Shown piece after piece: positions 1 to 12,500 of a stretch of DNA of 64,000 bases. A program made the position numbers and the translations under genes. The notes beneath the pieces are model-generated. The model was not told where the DNA came from and did not search any database. It worked only from the letters and a program-made list of their open reading frames with translations. Source of the DNA: Owenia fusiformis (lineage: Eukaryota > Annelida > Polychaeta > Sabellida > Oweniidae); contig CAIIXF020000010.1 of the NCBI GenBank assembly GCA_903813345.2, positions 31,772,425 through 31,836,424 of the forward strand, in the 5' to 3' direction. Position 1 is the first letter of the stretch. Each line of letters starts with the position of its first letter.

Positions 1-200
1 AAACAGTATTTGTTAAGTTATAGGAAGTTGTAAGAAATTGTTACAGACGCCGGACGCCGGACGCCAACCTCCAACCACCAACCGCCGTCGCAAAAAAACG
101 GAGACCATAACAATATGTCACCACTTTTGGTGGTGACATAAAAACCTCTATACAAGGGGTATGACAAGCTTTTTGAAGATTATTTTTGAAAGATTTGATG
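1..200 (-). repeat. Dispersed hairpin repeat, copy a
   Basis: Contains the hairpin ATGTCACCACTTTTGGTGGTGACAT at about 114-138 in two halves (GTCACCAC and GTGGTGAC), followed on the minus strand by TCTCC, a T-run, a GGTTGG-type stretch and GTCTGTAACAA. The same order recurs at 3750, 7815 and 22245. Confidence 0.55.
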
Positions 201-928
201 AACCATAGATGTGAGCCTACATGTTCAAACATATTTGATATAAAGAGAAGTCTGCATTTTGTGTACCCCCAAAAAACATAACTTTTACATGCAAATTCAG
301 GCAGTTAAAAAAAACACAAAATGGAATGCTAAAAAACCAGCAACTCATTTTAATTCTTCATTATCTATACCCTCGATCTACACAGCTACAGTATATATAG
401 TTAAATGGATCCAATTCCAGTTTTAATACAATTTTACAATTTACATATGTCACATTATGAGAGTAATTTGAGGACGATCTCTAAATTGCTTGTCAATTAA
501 ATGAATGGCTTGATATGTTTATCCAATGGAAGTATATTGTAACTACAGTTTGAGCAATAAATAAATAAGTAGTCAACTTTCTATCACCACTTCCATGGTT
601 GTTTGAAAGCCCATAGTTTCCAATATTGTCTAGCTGCATATTCCCTAAAATTTGTATATTTTACATTTTGTCATGGCTGAAAGCCCATGATTTGTACAGT
701 GCTCTCATCACAGATAGTAGAATTGTCATTGGGAAAGACCACTAAAGTAAGCAAAAGTAGGATAGGCTTGTTGAACTAATTTCACTTTCAGTTTTTGAAA
801 GTCTGATATCTCTACTACCATAATAATATTGCTTATAAAACCTGCACCATTGTTTTCTACGGTATTTTTTCAACAAAGTTAACCACATTCTTAGTCTCAT
901 GATTGACCCTCAAGATACCTAATAAACA
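201..928. other. Non-coding stretch
   Basis: AT-rich single-copy-looking sequence with short open frames only. I see no gene, RNA or clear element here. Confidence 0.5.
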
Positions 929-1466
929 CACTGGCGATCCACTCGATTACGCTGGTTACCAAAACGAACCGTTTTGGTAACAAAATGTCGGAACGTCGAA
1001 GGCACGATTTTTCTTTTTTCCTTATTTCACGCGTTGTAGGCAGAATCCCCACGACGTTTTTTTTCACAACGTGCATCAGTATCATATGTTTTAGAAAATG
1101 TACATGTTTGTGAAAAAATAGCTCAGAGGACAACAAAATCGTCGATTCACTTCCTCACTTAAGTTACATAAACGGTTTTTTCGAAAAACAGTTAAGATCT
1201 GCACGTTTAACCCAAACTGTTTATGTAACTTAAATGAGGAAGTAAATCGATGATTCTGTTGTCTTCTGAACTATTTGTTCGCAAATATGTACACTTTCTT
1301 AAACATATGATACTGATACACATTTGTGTTAAAAAATGTCGTGGGAATTCTGCCTACAACGTGTAAAATAAGGAAACGAGAAAAATCGTACCTTCCGGAT
1401 GTTCCAACATTTTGTTACCAAAACGAACCGTTTTGGTAACCAGCATAATCGAGTGGATCACCAGTG
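929..1466. mobile_element. 538-bp foldback (palindromic) MITE
   Basis: The two halves are inverted copies of each other. The left end CACTGGCGATCCACTCGATT pairs with the right end rc CACTGGTGATCCACTCGATT. Both then run through GGTTACCAAAACGAACCG and on to a short centre near 1175-1215. The element is flanked by the perfect 5-bp duplication AAACA (924-928 and 1467-1471). It has no coding capacity. The superfamily is not recognised. Confidence 0.85.
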
Positions 1467-2055
1467 AAACAGCAAAATGTTTGAAAAACTTACTCGTTCC
1501 ACTAGTATTGAGATGACACACCGTCCTGATTGGTCCAAATCGATAAAACAAATATGACTCAAAATTTTCGAATTTTCTAATATCACTTCAAATGATATTA
1601 TTTCAATTTCTGGCGTATTAACCAATATCTTAGCTTGTTATTTCACATCAAGATAAAGAAAAATGTAAGGAATATGTTTACATTGATTAAACATCACAAC
1701 AATGTGTTATGTTCAAAAACTAACTGGTCAGAATTTGTGCAAACAAATGTGGCTGAATAGATGCAATTTCCTCCAGGCGCAGAGATAGATCTTGAGGGTT
1801 ACACTCTCCCAAGAAATTACGAGAGGCAGTATGAGAAGAACAAAGTTAAACATTTCAAACTCTCCAAAAATTTTCGAAGACTTGACAATACTGCGATCCT
1901 TTTGTGGTATTTTTCATTGTTTTAACTAAAGCCTTGAACCCTTTTAATCGTAAATCTGTATTGATTAAGTTACGTCTCAACTGTTTTATGATGTAATTTG
2001 CAAATTATAAACCCGGAAGAATTTTTTCAAGAAGCCTTCCCCGCTTCTGCTTACT

Positions 2056-2466
2056 TTAAGGTTCAGCTGGAAAGTAACATTTTGGTAAAAAATTGCTATA
2101 CCTGCACATGTTATTTTCTGGTACAAGATTAAGTATGAAGGCATGTGTGTATTTCCTTGCTTTTTTCAGGAAAGTATCATTACACTGTCTTCTTTTAGAA
2201 TATCTGGAAACAGGTCAATGGTAGCTCCTGTGTTGTCTGGAAACTTTGAAAGAAAATTTGGAAAAATAGAAAGTGTGAAATATTAGAATTTCCTGGAGTT
2301 CTCATTGAACGCCTACCAGATATTCTAAAAGAAGACTTGTTAATGATACTTTCCTGAAAAAAGCAAGAAAATTGACACATGCCTTCATACTTTATTTTGT
2401 ACCAGAAAATAACATGTGCAGGTATAGCAATTTTTACCAAAATGTTACTTTCCAGCTGTACCTTAA
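2056..2466. repeat. Inverted duplication, about 150-bp arms
   Basis: The left arm 2056-2207 and right arm 2316-2466 are close inverted copies (for example TTAAGGT...CAGCTGGAAAG against CTTTCCAGCTG...ACCTTAA), with a 108-bp non-palindromic spacer. I see no flanking target duplication. Confidence 0.75.
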
Positions 2467-2469
2467 GAG

Positions 2470-3550
2470 ATATTCTCTGGTAAAACCTCTGCCATCTGTG
2501 ACTCTCATCCACTGATGTATGGCCTCTTGAAAATGCTCTTATTTTAACATGGGAAATACTCACCTCAGCAAATCCAAGAAATTATTGCTCAGACTGTAGG
2601 TGTATAAATGCGTCTGCGTCAGTAACAGTCATTTGAGTAAGGCCTTTATAAATTTGATATTGATGTTGACTTTATTACTCTAAATAATGATCCAACTCAC
2701 CAGAACCGATGTGTCACCGTCTAATTTTAGACATGAGTAAAACAGAGAGTACTAGAACATGTCTGACTCACTAAATAAACAAAACAAAGTTAATAATAAA
2801 TTTATAATCATTTAGATCTAGCATGGGCGATAATATAGATAGTCAAATGTACAAAATGTCGTTTACATCATACATTTTGCAGTATGTACTCGGGTAGCAT
2901 TGGAGAATGAATTAATGGCAACAATTGTGTACATTACATAGCACAATTTTGTACAGCAAGTATATGTATAGAGTAAATAACGTATTTTAAACTTACCCCA
3001 GTTGCTAAAACTGCCAGAATGTATCTAGAATAGCAACTCGATTGAATGAATCGAATATAAATATTAAGCTCCTCACATCATAAGATTATCTAAGCTATTG
3101 ATTTTTCATTTTGTCTAATTTTATTTAAAAATTAGTTTTATTAAATTTATTGATACAGAAAATGTCCAAAATGTTTTGAAATATATTTCATTGTAGTGTT
3201 TTCATTTTATGAATTTCCTTCAAAGTTGACTTTCTTGATAATATTGACCTACTTAACATTGGCGACGGAAAAACATTTCTGCTCTTATTTTTACGATAAA
3301 GAGTTTTGGTGTAAGTTTGCAATTCCAATTCTAGATATAGAAGCTACAATTGCATCTTATACATTTCATTGATTTCTGTGATCTGTCTTGGTGAGATAAA
3401 AGGGCCATTTTATTTCCAAATCCATTTCCAATTCAGGCAATTGCAATTTGCAATTCAATCATCCATTTAAATGTACAGGCTCAGGGGATATGGATGCAAA
3501 CTTCACCCCCCCCCCCAGAAATATGAAATAAAACAATTATTCCAAATTGC
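2470..3550. other. Non-coding upstream region of FAM227B
   Basis: AT-rich sequence without supportable genes. The polypyrimidine tract and AG at 3551-3552 before the first coding exon imply that an upstream non-coding exon of FAM227B lies in or before this stretch. I cannot place it. Confidence 0.4.
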
Positions 3551-3569
3551 AGATATCCATGGACTAAGG

Positions 3570-6500
3570 ATGGCTCAGATTGACCCAAAAATTGCTGCAA
3601 TCATGGCCCGGATAGAGGGCGGTACTGACTCAGGTCGAGAAGAAGAGGTTCAGCCAGTTGAACCTGAGCAAGAGGAAGTAATCAAACCACCCAAAACATT
3701 TGAAGAATTCCTTATCATGGAAAAAATGGTAAGTTCCTAATTTCTTTATTATGTCAACGTGGTGTCATTGACATAGTCTCCAACTTTTTTGTGATGGCCT
3801 CCAGCTGTTGACATTCAGTGTCTGTAACAAATGGCATATCGCTGCTTTTTGCATGCCTATGTATATACTACATGTAAAGACTCTTTAATCTGAGACGATT
3901 CTTTTACCAATCATAATCAGTACTCCACAGGCCCCCATAGCCGTTTTTATCAGGGGGAGCAGTTTTACCAAGGGGGAGCTTTTGCCAAGGTGGGGGGTTT
4001 GTGTAAAAAACCGGGTACCCGGTAGACCGGGTACCTAACGTTCCTAGCAGGGTTACCAACTTTCAAAGTTCCACATTTACCCCGATATAAAGTAGCGAAT
4101 TGACTTGGTGCACTGCTGTTTCGATATTTTTACCCTATGCGAGACAACTGAGAGCACTTTTTAAAATAATCGATCCAGCAAACAGTGACGTCCATGTCCC
4201 GTTGCTCATAAGTAGCATATAAGTTCCTAGAAGACATTGCACCTTTTCGTTCTTTACACATCGAGGCAACGTCAACATGAGACATCTATTGATGGTATAA
4301 AAAGAACGTTGTTGTAACGTGTTCGTAAAGTTCGTTAGTGTGGAAAACATAACAAACAGGAACGTTTGATTTTTTACTACATTGGTCCATATGAGACGTA
4401 ACTCAAACGTTAAAATTCAACGTTGTCAAAACAGGCTTTTAATATCAAAATATTTGTTGGTGGAAAAAACATGACAAAAACTTTGTGTTCTCACTAAGTC
4501 GGTTCATTTCCGACGTATTGTTAACGTTAAAATTTAAAGTTGTCGAAACGTTTCTTCGATTTGAAAAAAACGTGACGTCAATAATGACGTTCATGGACCG
4601 TATTGATCTGACGTTATTTAAATATTCAGCAAAACGTCGATGGATTGTTGAATTTCAACATTGTGGAAATGGCTTTAAAATATTTGTGAGTTAAGGAAAC
4701 GTTACAAAGACGTCAATATGTTCTCACTAAATCGGTTCATTACCGACGTTATTTTAACGTTAAAAGTTAACGTTGTCAAAACGTTCTTACGATGTGAAAT
4801 AACCTCAAAATGTGACGTCGAAAATAACGTACATGTATCGTCCAGATCCAACGTTATAAATAAAAAAAATCCTAACCCTGCTGGGAATGTTAAGTACCCG
4901 GTCACCCGGTTTTTTACACAAACCCCAAGGTGGGGGAGCTTTATCACAGTTTCGGCTAAAAAGATCATGTGAACATACTCAGAACGATGAAAAACTACAT
5001 GATTTTTAAAGAATTTCTGGCTAGGGGAACAATCGCTTCCTCCACCCTCCACCCCCCTGGCTACAGGCCTGATATTTGCCGCATTGTCGAATTGTCACTT
5101 GCAATATTGTCTGCTGCAATGTTGTCGAATTATTACTGCTATATTGTCATATTGTCAACTGCAATATTGTTATATTGTCACTTGCTATATTGTCATATTG
5201 TCAACTGCAATATTGTTATAATATCACAGGTTATATTGTCATATTGTGTCTCACTATATTGTCATATTGTCTCTCACTATATTGTCATATTGTTACTTGT
5301 AATATTGTCTTTTCAACTGCAATATTGTCATATTATCTCTTGCTATATTGTCAACTTGTCAATTGTCAAGGTTATATTGTCATATTGTGTCTCACTATAT
5401 TGTCATATATTGTCTCTCACTATATTGTCATATTGTTACTTGTAATATTGTCTTTTCAACTGCAATATTGTTATATTGTCACTTGCTATATGGTCTTGTC
5501 AACTGCATTATTGTCATATTATCACTTGCTATATTGTCATAATGTCAACTGCAATATTGTTATATTGTCACTTGCTATGGTCTTGTCAACTGCAATATTG
5601 TCACATTATCACTTGCTTTATTGTCATATTGTCAACTGCAAGATTGTTATATTGTCATTTGCTATATGGTCTTGTCAACTGCATTATTCGTCATATTATC
5701 ACTTGCTATATTGTCATTATGTCAACTGCAATATTTTTATATTGTCACTTGCTATATGGTCTTGTCAACTGCATTATTGTCATATTATCTTTTGCTTTAT
5801 TGTCATATTGTCAATTGCAATATTGTTATATTGTCACTTGCTATGGTCTTGTCAACTGCAATATTGTTATATTGTCACTTGCTATATTGTCTTGTCAACT
5901 GCGATATTGTCATATTATCACTTGCTATTTATATTGTCATATTGTCAACTGCAGTATTGTCATATTATCACTTGCTATATTGTCATATTGTCGACTGCAA
6001 TATTGTCATATTATCACTTGCAATTGCTATATTGTCATAATGTCAACTGAAATATTGTTATATTGTCAATTGCTATATTGTCTTGTCAACTGCAATATTG
6101 TCATATTATCACTTGTTATATTGTCATATTGTCAACTGCAATATTGTCATATTATCACTTGCTATATTGTCATAATGTCAACTGAAATATTGTTATATTG
6201 TCAATTGCTATATTGTCTTGTCAACTGCGATATTGTCATATAATCACTTGCGTCATAATATCAACTGCAATATTGTTATATTGTCACTTGCTATATTGTC
6301 TTGTCAACTGCAATATTGTTATATTGTCACTTACTATATTGACTTATTGTCAACTGCAATATTGCTATTTTGTCACTCTAGGGTGTTTCACTTTTCAACT
6401 TTTTTTCCGGATCAAGATGGAGTTTTGCCCAGTTGGCCTCCTTGTAAAGGAAAACAAGCACACAAAAAATTCAGCCAAATCCATTAATGTTTAGACCTCC

Positions 6501-9500
6501 CCCTACCACATTTTCTGATGCCCATTCACTACCATGTTAATAATAGTCTGAAAATTGCAGAAAGTGTAATTTTCATCATATTCGGGACCTATGTTCTACT
6601 AAAGGAGCTTCATTGATCTTTATCAAAGTCACCTAAAATGCAGAACAATATGCCTTTGATTTATTACAAAATCTGTTTTTCATTCCTTCATTTATAAAAT
6701 CAAATTATTTTAAGTATCAACATAGTGCATGATTTGCGTGACATCAAGATTGATGCGTGGTTTCATCTTTTCCAGCAAATGCGTGACAATCACGCCTAAT
6801 GCGTGAGAGTTGACAAGGCAGACATTATTTCGGAAGTCACTCATGTTAGGTGATCCCAAGTTGACATGCCTGGAGCCCCCCCCCCCCACCTTTGGCAAAT
6901 TCTGGCTACATGCCTGATATGATTTAGATATCATTTTGAAGAATTGATAATAATTAGTTTAGCAATTGTAAAGTTATTGACATGACAAATTAAAAGTGCA
7001 TCCTAGAAATACATGTAGTGGTACATGTATTTCTCTGTTCACTTTAAGCTAAGAGGGATACGATGAACCAACTTACCTAATTTTAGATATTTTGTAGTAA
7101 TCCATATAATTTTAAAAGATGAATTTAAGTTTCATAATTTCACTATGCCTGTTCAACATTATAGATACGTGGCAGAAGTATGAGAGTTATTCATCCCTAG
7201 CTTGTATAAACAAATGTTTAAACCAAATGCACTGACCGTAACTGTCATAACAAAGGTATACTTTGTCAATAGAGCACGGATAAAATTTATCGCAAGGCTG
7301 ACCAAGAAATGTTATGAATCGTCTGCAAATTTGAGTTTCAATTTAACTGTTAAACTACGCTGTAGATGATTAGAATTTAGGGGAATCTCTCAAAATTTAC
7401 GGTCAGATGATGAACAAAGGTTTAATTGTTTCAAAAAACATCAAAACAGTACTTTATAAAGTACAAAATCATCACATCGATTTTAACCCATATAGTTAAC
7501 CCTTATGGCATATATTTTTAGAATGAATGGCCAGTACGATTGACATCTGAAGGTCCAATGGAATTACATGAACACAAAGATCTTATGGGCACGCCAGAAG
7601 ATATGGTAGAAAAACTACGTAATGCTGCTCGTATCTTTTACCAAAGCGTGATATCAAAATAAGTATAAAAACTCTCAAGTGGAACATCTCTGTAAGTGGA
7701 ACAGTCCGATGACCGTTTAGCTCATTGTTAAAATAACCTCCGAAAGTGGAACACTTTTAAGTGCCAAAGAGTCTCCAAAGGTTTTCCACTAGCACCAGAG
7801 ATTGCTTTCCATTTTATGATGTCACAAGAAGTGGTGACATATTACTAGAGTGTCCAACTTTTTTGTGGATGGTGTTTGGCAGTTGGTGTTCAGAGTCCAT
7901 CAATCAGCGTCTGTTAGTGTAACAAATGGCAGGTTGTAACATTTTGCATGTTAATACCTTATTTTGTAATTAACAGAAATAATCAGGTCCTTAACTCATG
8001 TAGCATTGAATTTTGAGTTACTGGATGGGATAGAGGATCGACTTACATGCCTAGAAGAGCAGCTCCATCTCTACGCTGATAGGATACTTGTCAACAAAAA
8101 GGATTCTTCCGAGTCACACAGCAGCCTTGGACTATACACCCCTAAAAGTAAGTCATGAATTATGCATTTATTTATTATTAATCAATCAACTGGTTGATTG
8201 ATTATTTGAATGATTGATCAATATCTTTCTTGCTGATCAAATTGTGATTTCTTTAATGAAAATTTGGCTGTCACCCATTTATTGATAAGCAGTGTTATTT
8301 TATAGTAACACATTTTTCAGAATTTATCAGTTGATTTATACTTCTTTTTAATAATTTTAGCATTTTTTAAGTGGTGCGGTGAATGAGAATGTTCATGTTA
8401 ATACTTATCTTAAATTAAGGTGGTGCTGTGGATGAGAATGTTCATGTTAATATTTATTTTAAATTAAGGTGGTGCTGTGGATGAGAATGTTCATGTTATA
8501 TTTATTTTATATTAAGGTGGTGCTGTGGATGAGAATGATCATGTTAATATTTATTTTAAATTAAGGCAGTGCTGTGGATGAGAATGTTCATGTTAATATT
8601 TATTATGTCCCCACCACATAGTGTGGGGCCATATTGTCGGCCTAGGCGCGTCCGTCTGTCTGTCCGTCTGTCCGTCTGTCTGTCCGTACGTCCGGCAGTT
8701 TTCTCCAAAACCGCTACAGATATCACCTTCAAATTTTCAGGGATAACTTATGAGTGCATACAGATGTGGATGAAAAAAAATTAACTCGATACCTACTTCC
8801 TGTCGGCCATTTTGAAGTCAAATGCTAAAATCCTTGTCTGCAAACTTTAAGAAAAACTGCTTCACAGTTGCTTTTAAAACTTTAACATCTTGTTCAACTC
8901 ACTTCATTCTAGATCTGATTAGGTTTTGGACCTGCTAGCTCAGTCATGTCAGCCATTTTGAATGTCTTAAGAAAAGTTAGCGCGCGATAATACTTTGTAT
9001 CATATTGAATGGTGTTTTTGAGTTTTCATACTTTAACTATTTAGTAGCTTTATAAATAATTTCAGATGTACTTTGCTGTAAAAGCCTACTTTATTGTTAA
9101 CAGTAGTTATATGTGATAATTTTGTAAGAAGAAATCAGCAAAAACTCATAAGGACTTTTTTATTGTCGGCCATTTTGGATTTTTCGGTCCTAAAATCTTG
9201 TCTGTGAAGTCTTGTCTGCGCGTTTTCAGGTGAACCGTTTGGTGGATCAATTTCAAATTTTCAGGGATGATTCTTAGTATAAAAATCTAGATCTCATTAG
9301 TTTTTTGGCATTCTGGGTAAATGTCAAGGCAGCCATTTTGGATTTTCCGTCCTAAAATCTTGTCTGTAAAGTCTTGTCTACTCGTTTTCAGGTGAACCGT
9401 TTCGTAGATCAATTTCAAATTTTCAGGAATGATTCTTAGTATGAACATCTAGAACTGATTAGTTTTTTTGCATTCTGGGTAAATGTCAAGGCAGCCATTT

Positions 9501-12500
9501 TGGATTTTCCGTCTTAAAATCTTGCCTGTAAAGTCTTGTCTACGCGTTTTTAGGAGAACGGTTTGATAGATCAATTTCAAATTTTCAGGGATGATTCTTT
9601 GTATGAAAATCTACATCTGATTACTTTTTTTGCATTCTGCGTAAATGTTAAGGCAGCCATTTTGGATTTTCTGTCCTAAAATCTTGTCTGTAAAGTCTTG
9701 TCTACCCGTTTTCAGGTGAACCGTTTGGTAGATCAATTTCATATTTTCAGGGATGATTCTTAGTATGAAAATCTACAAACAGATTAGTTTCTTGGCATTC
9801 TGGGTAAATGTCAAGGCAGCCATTTTGGATTTTCCGTCCTAAAATCTTGTCTGTAAAGTCTTGTCTACTCGTTTTCAGGTGAACCGTTTCGTAGATCAAT
9901 TTCAAATTTTCAGGAATGATTCTTAGTATGAACATCTAGAACTGATTAGTTTTTTTGCATTCTGGGTAAATGTCAAGGCAGCCATTTTGGATTTTCCGTC
10001 TTAAAATCTTGCCTGTAAAGTCTTGTCTATGCGTTTTTAGGAGAACGGTTTGATAGATCAATTTCAAATTTTCAGGGATGATTCTTTGTATGAAAATCTA
10101 CATCTGATTACTTTTTTTGCATTCTGCGTAAATGTTAAGGCAGCCATTTTGGATTTTCTGTCCTAAAATCTTGTCTGTAAAGTCTTGTCTACCCGTTTTC
10201 AGGTGAACCGTTTGGTAGATCAATTTCATATTTTCAGGGATGATTCTTAGTATGAAAATCTACAAACAGATTAGTTTTTTGACATTCTGGGTAAATGTCA
10301 AGGCAGCCATTTTGGATTTTCCATCCTGAAATCTTGTCTGTAAAGTCTTGTTTACATGTTTTCTGGTTAACTGTGTGACGGATCAATTTCAAATTTTCAG
10401 GGGTGGCTCTTAGTATGAAAATCTAGAACTGACTAAATTTTTGGCATTCTGGGTAAATTTAAAGGTGGCCACTTTGATTTTTCCGTCCTCAAATTGTGTT
10501 GGTAAAGTCTTGTCTACTCATTTTCAGGATAACCATTTCACGGGATCACCACTTGGTGGGGACATTTTGTACACATTTGTGTTCTTGTCTTAAATTAAGG
10601 TGGTGCTGTGGATGAGAATGTTCATGTTATATTTATTTTAAATTAAGGTGGTTCTGTGGATGAGAATGTTCATGTTAATATTTATTTTATATTAAGGTGG
10701 TGCTGTGGATGAGAATGTTCATGTTATATTTATTTTATATTAAGGTGGTGCTGTGGATGAGAATGTTCATGTTATATTTATTTTATATTAAGGTGGTGCT
10801 GTGGATGAGAATGATCATGTTAATATTTATTTTAAATTAAGGCAGTGCTGTGGATGAGAATGTTCATGTTAATATTTATCTTAAATTAAGGCGGTGCTGT
10901 GGATGAGAATGTTCATGTTAATATTTATCTTAAATTAAGGTGGTTCTGTGTATGAGAATGTTCATGTTAATATTTATCTTAAATTAAGGTGGTGCTGTGG
11001 ATGAGAATGTTCATGTTAATATTTATCTTAAATTAAGGTGTTGCTGTGGATGAGAATGTTCATGTTAATATTTATCTTAAATTAAGGTGGTGCTGTGGAT
11101 GAGAATGTTCATGTTAATACTTATCTTAAATTAAGGTGGTGCTGTGGATGAGAATGTTCATGTTAATATTTATTTTATATTAAGGTGGTGCTGCAGATGA
11201 GAATTTTCATGTTAACTCTTTTGACCGGTAATTAGCAAATTTGCTACATTGCTAAGTTCAGTAATTAATTTCCTGAAAATTGTCTACTTTGACCAATTTT
11301 ATTCAAACAGTCATAACTTTTTATCTAGCCATCAGATGTTGATGAAATTTTCAGTACATGCTGTCAATATAATGTTCTAACATTTCAAACCATCATAACA
11401 TACAAATTCTAGTGTATCGATTAGCAATTACATCATTGATCATGATATCAATGAGAAAAATAGAATTAATTTAAATAATATTCTATGTGATAATAAAAAA
11501 ATAATAATACCATCCAAAAATCCAAATTAAATCATAATTTTCACCTCGTTTTATCAAGTATCATTTTCACTGTCCAAATCATTGAATATTTGATCAAAAT
11601 TGTCCTCAGTAGCCCTAATACATATGAGAGTTCGAGCTCTAGCAGCAGCCATTTTAAATCCCATTTTCTTTATTTCAAATAATATTAGAGAAAACATCGG
11701 TTTATTCTATGAAAAAGTCACAAAATATTATTAACTTCCTGTTACGTTTATGTTTCGTCCTATGCAAACATAATCCACAAGGTTAGACATAGCCTGACAT
11801 CTATAAATACAACCAAAAACTCATTAGGGTAGGACGTGTATTAAAGTCGACTATAGTCGACGTCCCGCACTTACCGATAGGATGAATTAGTCGACGTCCC
11901 GATCAAAAGAGTTAATACTTATCTTAAATCAAGGAGGTACTGTGGATGAGAACGTTCATGTAAATATTTATCTTAAATTAAGGTGGTGCTGTGGATGAGA
12001 TTGTTCATGTTAATATTTATCTTGAATCAAGGTGGTACTGTGGATGAGAATGATCATGTTAATATTTATCTTAAATTAAGGTGGTGCTGTGGATGAGATT
12101 GTTCATGTTAATATTTATCTTGAATCAAGGTGGTACTGTGGATGAGAATGATCATGTTAATGTTTATTTTACATTAAGGTGGTACTGTGGATGAGAATGA
12201 TCATGTTAATATTTATCTTAAATTAAGGTGGTGCTGTGGATGAGATTGTTCATGTTAATATTTATCTTGAATCAAGGTGGTACTGTGGATGAGAATGATC
12301 ATGTTAATATTTATTTTAAATTAAGGTGGTACTGTGGATGAGAATGATCATGTTAATATTTATTTTAAATTAAGGTGGTGCTGTGGATGAGAATGATCAT
12401 GTTAATATTTATTTTAAATTAAGGTGGTGCTGTGGATGAGAATGATCATGTTAATATTTATTTTAAATTAAGGTGGTTCTGTGTATGAGAATGTTCATGT

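Noticed and set aside
5076-6243. Overlapping open frames of 324, 255 and 139 codons
   Set aside because: They all lie in the ATATTGTCA array and exist because the unit lacks stops in several frames; no domain or splice logic supports them.
7619-7662. Longer exon 2 of FAM227B ending at an in-frame TAA
   Set aside because: Using the donor at 7619 restores phase with exon 3 and gives a continuous EKLQIIRSLTHV; the longer version would end the protein after two exons.
8569-8784. Arg/Leu/Ser/Val-rich frame, also at 40718-40948
   Set aside because: Translation of the GTCC/GTCT tract at the left end of the pearl-like elements.
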